Origin: an uncultured Clostridia bacterium
GTDB lineage: Bacteria; Bacillota; Clostridia; Oscillospirales; CAG-272
Length of the DNA stretch: 16,626 bases
Assembly (NCBI GenBank): GCA_904501715.1
Contig: CAJGCD010000036.1
Span: 1-16,626, forward strand
Direction of reading: 5' to 3'
The notes under the pieces are model-generated. The model was not told the DNA's origin, did not search any database, and worked only from the letters and a program-made list of their open reading frames with translations. The translations under genes and the position numbers were made by a program. Of the stretch, positions 7,036 through 14,132 are shown piece by piece (the stretch's first letter is position 1; every line of letters begins with the position of its first letter).

Positions 7036-7635
7036 ATGAAAAAGAGAAGAATCATTATTACCGCGTTCATTCTTTGCGCAAGCTTGGTGATCGGTATAGG
7101 TTACGCTACCATTACCGGTAATCTGTACATTAACGGTACTGCTACCTTCAAGGGAAGCGTGGCTCTTGACGAGCAGGTCGCAGTAGGATTTACCGCCTCT
7201 AAGACGGGTACCAACTGTACAGACGCAAGCATTGATACGTCTGATAAAACAAAGGCGAACATTACCGTAGTATTTAACGATACTCTCGGCAACGCATACG
7301 AGTTTACAGGTAACGCTACCTACAAGATTTCCTACAATGCAGATGATGAAACTCTTCCCAGCGTAATGCTTAACAATCCCACGGCTACTGTTACCGCGGG
7401 AACTGCTAATAAGGGTGAATTTACCATTACGGCTACATACAGCCCTGACGTAAACACAAGCGGAACAGGCGGATTGGTTGACACTTCTACGAACACCGTA
7501 GTGCTTAAGCCCGGTCAGACGGTTGACGTTATGGTTGTTGTCAAGTATGTCAACGCTAATGATAACGGCGAGATTGAAACCGGTGAGGTTGAGGCTACTA
7601 TCGCCGTTGATTTCAGCTACTCTACTATCAGCTAA
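7036..7635 (+). CDS. Small secreted protein with SipW-type signal peptide (candidate fibre/matrix subunit)
   Basis: A 199-residue protein starting MKKRR with a hydrophobic segment (6-24) ending in GIGYA; cleavage after Ala24 is the simplest guess. The mature part is rich in Thr, Ala, Asn and Val and looks all-beta. It ends with LKPGQTVDVMVVVKYV, a pattern like the late strands of TasA/camelysin-type proteins, then EVEATIAVDFSYS. It has one cysteine in the mature part and no LPXTG motif or second membrane span. AAAGGAG precedes the ATG. It is first in an operon with a signal peptidase of SipW type, behind a strong promoter, which suits an abundant secreted subunit. I do not recognise a named family in the mature part, so fibre formation is inferred from context only. 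Confidence 0.7.
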   Translation: MKKRRIIITAFILCASLVIGIGYATITGNLYINGTATFKGSVALDEQVAVGFTASKTGTNCTDASIDTSDKTKANITVVFNDTLGNAYEFTGNATYKISYNADDETLPSVMLNNPTATVTAGTANKGEFTITATYSPDVNTSGTGGLVDTSTNTVVLKPGQTVDVMVVVKYVNANDNGEIETGEVEATIAVDFSYSTIS

Positions 7636-7685
7636 TTACAGAAAATAATCATTTTGTGCGAGAATAAGAGAAGGAGGACTCGGGA

Positions 7686-8816
7686 ATGAGTGAAATGGCA
7701 ATAGACAGAAAAAAACTGTTTGCCGTGACCTTAGCTGTCCTTGCGGTCCTCCTGCCTCTGCTTTTCGTACCCTTCGCGTACAACAGACTGTGCGCGGCTG
7801 TCGCTTTGTCGCTGGCGGCTGCTTTGACCTTCTGCTTGGTAAAGAAAAGAAAAGCCTTTTCAATACATAAGCGGCAGGTGCTGATGCTGTTGACGATCAC
7901 CGCGTTTTTGTATTTGGCGCTCTATTACATATCGGGGCTCTTTTTCGGCTTCGTGGTTGCCCACGCAAGGCTGACGCTGAAGATAGCGCTGATGCACCTG
8001 ATACCAAGCGCGTTGATAATCATTGCGACCGAAATAATAAGAACCGTGCTGTTGGCAGAGGCGGGACGGGCTATAAAGGCACTGGCATTTGCGCTGTGTC
8101 TGGTAGCCGAGCTTCTTCTGGGGGCGGGTATTGCCGACGTGACATCCATAAACCGACTTATGGATATTGTGGCACTTACGCTTTTGCCTGCCGTGACCTC
8201 CAACGTGCTGTATCATTATATAGCAAAGAGATACGGAGCTCTGCCCAACATAGTTTACCGACTGGTCGTCACTCTCCATACCTATTTTATATGGGTAGGA
8301 CCTGCTATGTCGGATATATTGGAAGCGTTTATAAGGATATTGCTTCCTGTGGCGGTCTGCGTATTTATAGATATTCTCTATAAAAAACGGCAGAAAACGG
8401 TGTCAAGAAGAAGAGACAGGTGGAGCTACGCGGGCGCGGCTCTTGCGTTGGCTCTTGTTATTTCGGTTGTAATGCTTATAAGCTGTCAGTTCAGATTCGG
8501 CGTTCTGGTCATAGCTACCCCAAGCATGGAGGGTGAGCTTAACGTAGGTGACGCTGTGATATTCGAGCGCTACGACGGACAGAGGATAGAAAACGACGAC
8601 ATCATAATATTTAATAACGACGGGGGCTCGAGAATAGTTCACCGAGTCATAGACGTTCAGAACGTGAACGGAGAATACCGTTATTATACCAAGGGCGACG
8701 CCAACGAGAAGGCTGACATAGGATACGTTACTCGGTCGGATATAGTGGGCGTGGTCGGTATAAAGCTTGCGGGAGCGGGCTATCCCAGCCTGTGGCTTCG
8801 CGAGCTGTTCAAATAA
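7686..8816 (+). CDS. SipW/ER-type signal peptidase I with an N-terminal multi-span membrane domain
   Basis: A 376-residue membrane protease. The C-terminal third is a type I signal peptidase of the ER/archaeal/SipW class: Ser280 in ATPSMEG, His319 in RIVHRVID (His in place of the Lys of ordinary bacterial enzymes), and YYTKGDANEKAD (334-344). A membrane anchor lies at about 248-266. Before it, residues 11-230 hold about six to seven hydrophobic segments, whereas B. subtilis SipW has about 190 residues and one or two spans. AAGGAGG at 7671-7677 is 8 nt before the ATG. The gene follows the small secreted protein by 50 nt. It most likely cleaves the signal peptides of the two secreted proteins on either side; the role of the extra spans is unknown. 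Confidence 0.88.
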   Translation: MSEMAIDRKKLFAVTLAVLAVLLPLLFVPFAYNRLCAAVALSLAAALTFCLVKKRKAFSIHKRQVLMLLTITAFLYLALYYISGLFFGFVVAHARLTLKIALMHLIPSALIIIATEIIRTVLLAEAGRAIKALAFALCLVAELLLGAGIADVTSINRLMDIVALTLLPAVTSNVLYHYIAKRYGALPNIVYRLVVTLHTYFIWVGPAMSDILEAFIRILLPVAVCVFIDILYKKRQKTVSRRRDRWSYAGAALALALVISVVMLISCQFRFGVLVIATPSMEGELNVGDAVIFERYDGQRIENDDIIIFNNDGGSRIVHRVIDVQNVNGEYRYYTKGDANEKADIGYVTRSDIVGVVGIKLAGAGYPSLWLRELFK

Positions 8817-8839
8817 ACCAAAGAGAAGGAGGGAGCAAA

Positions 8840-10324
8840 ATGTCTGAGGCCGAAAAGCAAAGAAGAGCCGATTATAAAAAGAACAGAAAAAAATGGCTGA
8901 ACATTCAGGCTATGATACTTTCTGCTCTCATAGTTTTGACCCTTATCTTTTCCTGCGTCTTCGCGGTAGTCAACAAGGCGACCTATATCGACTACGTGGA
9001 GGAGGGCAAGGTAGATTACAGCGTACTGCTAAAGGACAACCAGTTCTATGACAAGGACCGCGCCGAAAAGGATAAGGCATACGTAACGTCGCTTATGGAC
9101 AAGGTGCTGGCTGATTTCAGCTATGAGCTCCATATGGACGCAAGCAACGTGGATTTTGAATATTCATATTCCATAGATACCGTTATGGAGGTGCGCGACG
9201 GTAAAACGGGTGCTGTCATATTTGACAGGTCCGAGGCGTCAGTGCCCGAAACCAAGGTATCAAAGAGCGGAAACTCCCTAGTGCTTCGCCAGCAGGTGAC
9301 AGTAGACGTCGACCGATATAACAGCTTGGCAAGGCAATTTGTGGATGCCTACGGCTTACAGGATACCGAGAGCGTTCTTTCGGTATTGCTCAACATCCAC
9401 GTTATAGGTGACTGCGAGGATTTCGGCGATGAGAGCAATAACGCGTATACGCTTGCTCTGGATATCCCGCTGACAGAAAAGACCTGCAATATCTCGGTGC
9501 TTTCCGACGTAGAGCAGGGTGATAACCAAATACTTGCCTGCAAAAATATAATACTTAAAAACGTATTTATGGGTGTGGCTATTGCCTTTGCCGCTCTGTC
9601 TGTGCTTGGCGGCGCGGGTATGGTGGTATTCGCGTATCTGACCAGAAACACCGACGTAAACTACGAGATAAAGGTAAACAGGATACTCAAGAGCTATCGC
9701 TCGTTTATACAAAAGATAAACAACTGCTTCGCGGATGAGAGCTATCGCCCCGTTTTCGTGGACAGCTTCAACGAGATGCTCGAGATACACGACACCATAC
9801 AGTCTCCCGTTCTTATGTACGAGAACGAGGACAAGACCTGCTCATCCTTCTATATCCCCACTAATACCAATCTTCTTTACGTATATGAGATAAAGGTGGA
9901 GGACTACGACGAGATATACGCTCCCGAGAAAGAGGAGGAGATAGTCATTCTCGAGGAGGTAGCCGAGGAGGATATACAGGAGGCTATGAGCGCCCCCGAC
10001 GTGGAGCTCTCCGATATAGACTACGTTGATATAGAGGAAGAGGAGACCGAGGACGGAGTAGAGGTAATAGACGTTGTATGGCCCGAAAAGGAGAAGAGAA
10101 ATAAGCTCTACCGTTACGACCCCAATGGCGAGACGGTGCACGACGGAGATATAGTTCTCGTTCCCTCAAGGGATGCGGCAAAGCAGAAGGACGTAGTCCG
10201 CAAGGCGACGGTTGCTCACGGAAATCACAGAATAGATCCCGAGCACATACACCATCCGCTCAAAAAGATAATCGCCATAGTAAAGCGTAAGGCGGAGGAT
10301 GCTCTTTCCTATCAAAGCAAATAA
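8840..10324 (+). CDS. Two-span membrane protein resembling DUF5305, with acidic cytoplasmic tail
   Basis: A 494-residue protein. A basic N-terminus (1-19) precedes a membrane span at about 21-44. An exported domain of about 195 residues follows (45-240), then a second span at 241-266 (VFMGVAIAFAALSVLGGAGM). The cytoplasmic tail (270-494) contains VFVDSFNEMLEIHDTIQSPVLMYE and FYIP...LLYVYEI, a very acidic stretch (355-410) and a basic end. The arrangement and the tail motif resemble DUF5305 proteins, which often neighbour SipW-like signal peptidases in archaea and clostridia; this is recalled and not searched. I chose the ATG at 8840 because AAGGAGG lies 7 nt upstream, and it starts 23 nt after the peptidase stop. 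An assembly or anchoring partner of the secreted proteins is a reasonable guess. Confidence 0.6.
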   Translation: MSEAEKQRRADYKKNRKKWLNIQAMILSALIVLTLIFSCVFAVVNKATYIDYVEEGKVDYSVLLKDNQFYDKDRAEKDKAYVTSLMDKVLADFSYELHMDASNVDFEYSYSIDTVMEVRDGKTGAVIFDRSEASVPETKVSKSGNSLVLRQQVTVDVDRYNSLARQFVDAYGLQDTESVLSVLLNIHVIGDCEDFGDESNNAYTLALDIPLTEKTCNISVLSDVEQGDNQILACKNIILKNVFMGVAIAFAALSVLGGAGMVVFAYLTRNTDVNYEIKVNRILKSYRSFIQKINNCFADESYRPVFVDSFNEMLEIHDTIQSPVLMYENEDKTCSSFYIPTNTNLLYVYEIKVEDYDEIYAPEKEEEIVILEEVAEEDIQEAMSAPDVELSDIDYVDIEEEETEDGVEVIDVVWPEKEKRNKLYRYDPNGETVHDGDIVLVPSRDAAKQKDVVRKATVAHGNHRIDPEHIHHPLKKIIAIVKRKAEDALSYQSK

Positions 10325-10354
10325 AATACCCTGAAGGCAAAGGAGGATACGGAT

Positions 10355-11581
10355 ATGTCAAGACTTTTAAAGCTCTTGTGCGTAGCAGCGTGCTCCTTTG
10401 CCATTCTTTTTATGTGTGTGGGATATGCTACACTCAGCGGCTCGCTGAACGTTTCGGGAAGCGTTTATTACGACCAGAATATCCCTCCCGTGTCGGTGGT
10501 GGGCGCACAGATGCTAAAGGGAGGCGCGGACAAGCTGCTCCCATCGGAGCACACTATCACCAGCGCGATACATCTTGAGAACGGAGAGGCTATTATAGCC
10601 GTCACAGTGAGAAATAATACCGATATATCCGCAGACCACGTAGAGGAGACCTACGGATATAATTCCATAACACGGTACGAGATTGACGGGTATATATATA
10701 ACACCAATATCGAATATCACGCTTATACCGATGAGACTTGTACTGTCCCCATAGAAAAGGGTGGAGTTATTATCAATACCTCAACGGGAGCCACTACTCA
10801 GAAGGGATTTACGGTAGAACCGGGTATAGGGAACGAGAAAACGTTCTATCTGAAGTTCTCCTACGCTGAGGGCGCGGATACTATGAGCAACGAGGTCGAT
10901 AGCTTCCTTTCCTTTAATTTTATGCCCTTGGAGGAGATATATGAGGACGCTTCGGATGAGGCTATACACGAGGCGCTGGGGCAGTTTGGAAATATCCTCA
11001 ATAATAAGGTGACCCTTAAGGACGGAACAACAAACAGCTTTGCTGCTCTTACCAATCAGATGGAAAAGAGCGAGGAAAACGACCGTTCGCTTACCGACTA
11101 TATTGGAAACGTTACGGGAGCGAGCCCTGATGACAAGGAGATAATCGACGAGCTGTTTGAGGGGAAGCTGAATATAAATATAGACGGCAATGATACACCC
11201 GTTACCTTCCTTATCAAGTACGACGACGTTTATTCGGGTGCGGCGGGTGACGAGATGACCATATATATGACTACCGAGAACCTCAACGATAAGACCAGCG
11301 TTTACGAATCCGGATTTTTGGGAATAGGCTCGAAATATACTCCGGCCTACGCAACGGTTTACGCCTGCGTTTTCGTGGCGTCTAAGGATGAGAACGGGAA
11401 TACCGTATGGACTCCCTTGAGCGACGACGTTATAGAAGGCACGGCGATAGTTTGTGATTACGACGGAGGTATGCAGTACGGCTGGGGACAATCCTACGCT
11501 ACCGGTTCGGGTTCATTCAGAACCGACGACTGGAGAACGACCGACGGAAAGACTATTAATCAAGTATCCGCCCGGAGTTGA
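10355..11581 (+). CDS. Large secreted protein with SipW-type signal peptide
   Basis: A 408-residue protein with a hydrophobic N-terminus (4-22) ending CVGYA (cleavage plausible after Ala25). TLSGSLNVSGS follows, closely matching the first gene of the operon (GYATITGNLYINGT). Two regions follow: an all-beta-looking domain (about 45-192) with HLENGEAIIAVTVRNNTD and FYLKFSY, and a second region (about 195-408). The second starts with a helical segment (EAIHEALGQFGNILNN) and continues with DYIGNVTGASPDD, DELFEGKLNINIDGND, EMTIYMTTENL and TVYACVFVASKD. There is no C-terminal anchor or sorting motif. AAGGAGG at 10340-10346 is 8 nt before the ATG. It is the last gene before a strong terminator. Function unknown; it is probably a second cargo of the peptidase and a surface or matrix component. 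Confidence 0.7.
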   Translation: MSRLLKLLCVAACSFAILFMCVGYATLSGSLNVSGSVYYDQNIPPVSVVGAQMLKGGADKLLPSEHTITSAIHLENGEAIIAVTVRNNTDISADHVEETYGYNSITRYEIDGYIYNTNIEYHAYTDETCTVPIEKGGVIINTSTGATTQKGFTVEPGIGNEKTFYLKFSYAEGADTMSNEVDSFLSFNFMPLEEIYEDASDEAIHEALGQFGNILNNKVTLKDGTTNSFAALTNQMEKSEENDRSLTDYIGNVTGASPDDKEIIDELFEGKLNINIDGNDTPVTFLIKYDDVYSGAAGDEMTIYMTTENLNDKTSVYESGFLGIGSKYTPAYATVYACVFVASKDENGNTVWTPLSDDVIEGTAIVCDYDGGMQYGWGQSYATGSGSFRTDDWRTTDGKTINQVSARS

Positions 11582-11599
11582 CCGAAGAAATGAGCTTTT

Positions 11600-11629
11600 A
11601 AAAGTCCGAGTTTTTACTCGGACTTTTTT
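11600..11629 (+). terminator. Intrinsic terminator of the secretion operon
   Basis: AGTCCGAGT (11603-11611) pairs with ACTCGGACT (11616-11624) around a TTTT loop, extended by flanking A-T pairs and followed by a T-run. It lies about 20 nt after the last stop codon. Confidence 0.92.
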
Positions 11630-11654
11630 GCGTAAAATTTATTTTCAAATCCTC

Positions 11655-11683
11655 TTGACAAAAGTCATTAACAGAGTTAAAAT
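11655..11683 (+). promoter_or_regulatory. Sigma-A promoter of the permease gene
   Basis: TTGACA (11655-11660), a 17-bp spacer and TAAAAT (11678-11683). Upstream, ATTTTCAAA followed by TCTTGA repeats the arrangement seen at the promoter of the secretion operon. Confidence 0.75.
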
Positions 11684-11717
11684 ATACGGGTTGTGAATTT
11701 TGAAGGGAGGTAGGTAT

Positions 11718-12902
11718 ATGAACCACGCACATTTGCCCCGACATTTCGGCACGCACCGCCATCATTTTGGCTCTCACCGCGGCGGACACAGCTTTATGTC
11801 CGAGGTCTTAGGCTTTGCTAAAAAGAATATCGTTATGGTCGTGGCTATGGTCGCCGCTGCCATAACCTGCGTAATCATTCCACCCGACGCGGAATATCTT
11901 GGATATTTTGACCTTAAGACTCTTACCTGCCTTTTCTGCGTTCTCGCGGTGGTGTGTGCCCTGAAAAATATCCGCTTCTTTTATATTCTTGCCCGCAGGA
12001 TAGTGGAGCTGTTCAAAAACGCCCGCCTTGCGGTGCTGGCGCTGGTGTATATAACCTTTATAGGCTCTATGCTCATTGCCAACGATATGGCTCTTCTCAC
12101 CTTTTTGCCCTTGGGATATCTTGCTCTTGACGTTACGGGCAAGAAAAAGTATATGGCGTTTACCTTTATAATGCAGAATATCGCCGCTAATCTCGGGGGA
12201 ATGCTTACACCCTTCGGAAACCCTCAAAATCTTTATCTGTATACCAAATATAACATTCCCACGGGAGAATTTATGGCGATAATGGCGCCGCCATTTATCA
12301 TATCCATAATTATAATAACTATTTGCTGTATTGTTTTCGTAAAGGCAGAGCCCTTGGAGCTTGCGGAGGAAAGGATAAGCCTTGTGCCTTGGCGTACCGC
12401 GGTGTATCTGCTTCTCTTTGCTCTTTCCATTGCCATAGTTTTTCGCGGAATACCCTATTGGATAGGACTTATAGTTATACCCTTGGCTCTTTTATTTCTT
12501 GACAGAAAGGCGCTGGGACAGGTGGATTATCCCCTGCTGCTCACCTTTGTTTTCTTCTTTATTTTTTCGGGAAATATGGCAAGAATAGACGCGGTGAGAG
12601 ATGTTTTCTCGTGGCTCTTGGAGCAGAATACTCTTGTGGTCAGCGCTCTTTCCTGTCAGCTTATAAGCAACGTGCCCTCGGCAATACTTCTGTCACAGTT
12701 TACCGATAATTACGCGCCACTGCTCGTGGGTGTGAATATAGGAGGAGCGGGAACGCTTATAGCCTCTCTGGCGAGCCTTATAACCTTTCGGGAGTACGCA
12801 AAGCACGAGCCTGCAAAGGTAGGCAGCTATATCCTTAAATTTTCACTTTTCAATTTCGGAATGCTTGCGTTGCTTCTTGGGGCAATGCTGTTGATAATGT
12901 GA
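11718..12902 (+). CDS. SLC13/ArsB-type anion permease with His-rich N-terminus
   Basis: A 394-residue integral membrane protein with about ten to eleven hydrophobic segments. It belongs to the ion-transporter superfamily that includes ArsB, CitMHS and SLC13 permeases, shown by LGGMLTPFGNPQNLYLY near residue 170 and its inverted-repeat partner QLISNVPSAILLSQFT near 318, each a likely substrate- or ion-binding hairpin. Substrate cannot be told from the sequence (dicarboxylate, arsenite or another anion). Residues 2-23 carry eight histidines (H3, H5, H9, H13, H15, H16, H19, H23), unusual in this family. The ATG at 11718 has AGGGAGG 7 nt upstream. The gene has its own promoter and terminator and so is a single-gene unit. 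Confidence 0.78.
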   Translation: MNHAHLPRHFGTHRHHFGSHRGGHSFMSEVLGFAKKNIVMVVAMVAAAITCVIIPPDAEYLGYFDLKTLTCLFCVLAVVCALKNIRFFYILARRIVELFKNARLAVLALVYITFIGSMLIANDMALLTFLPLGYLALDVTGKKKYMAFTFIMQNIAANLGGMLTPFGNPQNLYLYTKYNIPTGEFMAIMAPPFIISIIIITICCIVFVKAEPLELAEERISLVPWRTAVYLLLFALSIAIVFRGIPYWIGLIVIPLALLFLDRKALGQVDYPLLLTFVFFFIFSGNMARIDAVRDVFSWLLEQNTLVVSALSCQLISNVPSAILLSQFTDNYAPLLVGVNIGGAGTLIASLASLITFREYAKHEPAKVGSYILKFSLFNFGMLALLLGAMLLIM

Positions 12903-12918
12903 AAAAGCTTAAATATCC

Positions 12919-12957
12919 GAACCGATAAGGAAACAATCCTGTATCGGTTCTTTTTTT
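12919..12957 (+). terminator. Intrinsic terminator of the permease gene
   Basis: GAACCGATA (12919-12927) pairs with TATCGGTTC (12942-12950), extended inward by AGG/CCT with one bulged base, and followed by TTTTTTT. Confidence 0.92.
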
Positions 12958-12959
12958 GG

Positions 12960-12988
12960 TTGACATCGGCAGTATTTTGTGATATAAT
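12960..12988 (+). promoter_or_regulatory. Perfect consensus sigma-A promoter of the exonuclease-thiI operon
   Basis: TTGACA (12960-12965), exactly 17 bp, and TATAAT (12983-12988). The -35 directly abuts the U-tract of the preceding terminator. Confidence 0.88.
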
Positions 12989-13040
12989 GTAATTTGGAAT
13001 TTGTTTTAAAAATTACGGATATTTTTCGGAGGAATATAGA

Positions 13041-14123
13041 TTGAAAAACGAGATGAAGCTTCGCTCGGGTGCTACCATCAAGCAGATAAACACCGCCGAC
13101 GCAGACAGAAAAAATTATCTCACGCGCCAGACGCTTTCACAGATGCACCTTATGCCCTCGGGCGACCCTATTGCCTACGACGTAGCTCCCGACGGCGATA
13201 TAATATACTATTTTGACCCTGCCAGAGTGGTAGAAGCACCGCCAGAGACCTGGTACTTCCCCAACGCGCGCAAGGACACTATGACTCTCCCCAGCGGAGC
13301 GGTCATAAACAGAATGAGCACAAAAAACGCTGCGACTTGCGGATTTTATTCGGCAGACCGACTCTCAAAAATGCACTACGAGCCCATAGAGGAGCCCGTG
13401 GCGTATACGGTGAGAGCGGATAAATCCGTTCTTTACTTCTATGACAAGAGGACCTGCAACAAGCTCCCCCAGATGTGCGTCAGATGCGGTAAGGATATCC
13501 GCTACAAAAAGAAGCTCTGCACCGCTTGCTACGCAGAGGAGATGGCTATCCGCCGTGTGGAGGGTGACGCTCACAGAGCGGCGCACTACGGTAAGGACCG
13601 CGCGAGAATTCTTTTCTTTGACCTTGAGCTTACGGGCTTTTACGTTCACGATGAGATACTTTCCATAACCATAATCAACGGCTACGGCGAGCTTGTAATG
13701 GATACGCTGGTTAAGCCTATCAAAAAGAAAAAGTGGAAGGACAGCGAGAAGATACACCACATCTCTCCCGAGATGGTACAGGACGCACCCACCCTTGCCG
13801 AGCTTATTCCCGAGATAAAGCGCATATTCGAGGGTGCTGACCATATAATCGCTTACGGCGTATCTACCGATTTCAGCCACATCAAGTACATATACGATAC
13901 CGAGGCAGAGCGCGAGGAGCTTCACAAGAAGGTGCTTTGCTGTGCTAACGAGTTTGTGCGCTATACTCACGAGGTGCGCCCCGACATCCTTCACGCCTCG
14001 CTTACCGACGCTATGGCGTGCTTCGAGATAGAGTGGGAGGGAGTGGCACACTCCTCTATTGCCGACACCTATGGCTGCCGCAAGGTCTGGGAGACCCTTT
14101 TCCCCAATTATTACGTAAATTAA
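13041..14123 (+). CDS. DEDDh exonuclease-domain protein with duplicated N-terminal domain and zinc ribbon
   Basis: A 360-residue cytoplasmic protein. Residues about 190-350 form a 3'-5' exonuclease domain of the RNase T / DNA polymerase III epsilon class with all catalytic residues: D194 and E196 in FFDLELTG, D277 in GVSTDFSHI, H337 and D342 in AHSSIAD. Before it lies a four-cysteine zinc ribbon (C146, C149, C160, C163). The N-terminus holds two similar units (about 7-66 and 82-142) built as L.SGA.I..., an L-S-x-M-H motif, D/E-P-(I/V)-A-Y and ..YF.D. The start is a TTG: GGAGG at 13028-13032 is 8 nt upstream, while the first ATG (13053) is too far. thiI follows after 9 nt. The substrate, DNA or RNA, is unknown; pairing with a tRNA modification gene hints at RNA but does not show it. 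Confidence 0.8.
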   Translation: MKNEMKLRSGATIKQINTADADRKNYLTRQTLSQMHLMPSGDPIAYDVAPDGDIIYYFDPARVVEAPPETWYFPNARKDTMTLPSGAVINRMSTKNAATCGFYSADRLSKMHYEPIEEPVAYTVRADKSVLYFYDKRTCNKLPQMCVRCGKDIRYKKKLCTACYAEEMAIRRVEGDAHRAAHYGKDRARILFFDLELTGFYVHDEILSITIINGYGELVMDTLVKPIKKKKWKDSEKIHHISPEMVQDAPTLAELIPEIKRIFEGADHIIAYGVSTDFSHIKYIYDTEAEREELHKKVLCCANEFVRYTHEVRPDILHASLTDAMACFEIEWEGVAHSSIADTYGCRKVWETLFPNYYVN

Positions 14124-14132
14124 GGTGAAATT

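Noticed and set aside
7036..7110. Lipoprotein signal in the small secreted protein (FILCAS) or the large one (LFMC)
   Set aside because: Neither fits the lipobox pattern of small residues before the cysteine, and the hydrophobic segment continues beyond it to GYA.
7636..7900. Two minus-strand frames overlapping the signal peptidase start
   Set aside because: They run antisense to the ribosome binding site and first membrane spans of a clear gene and lack their own initiation signals.
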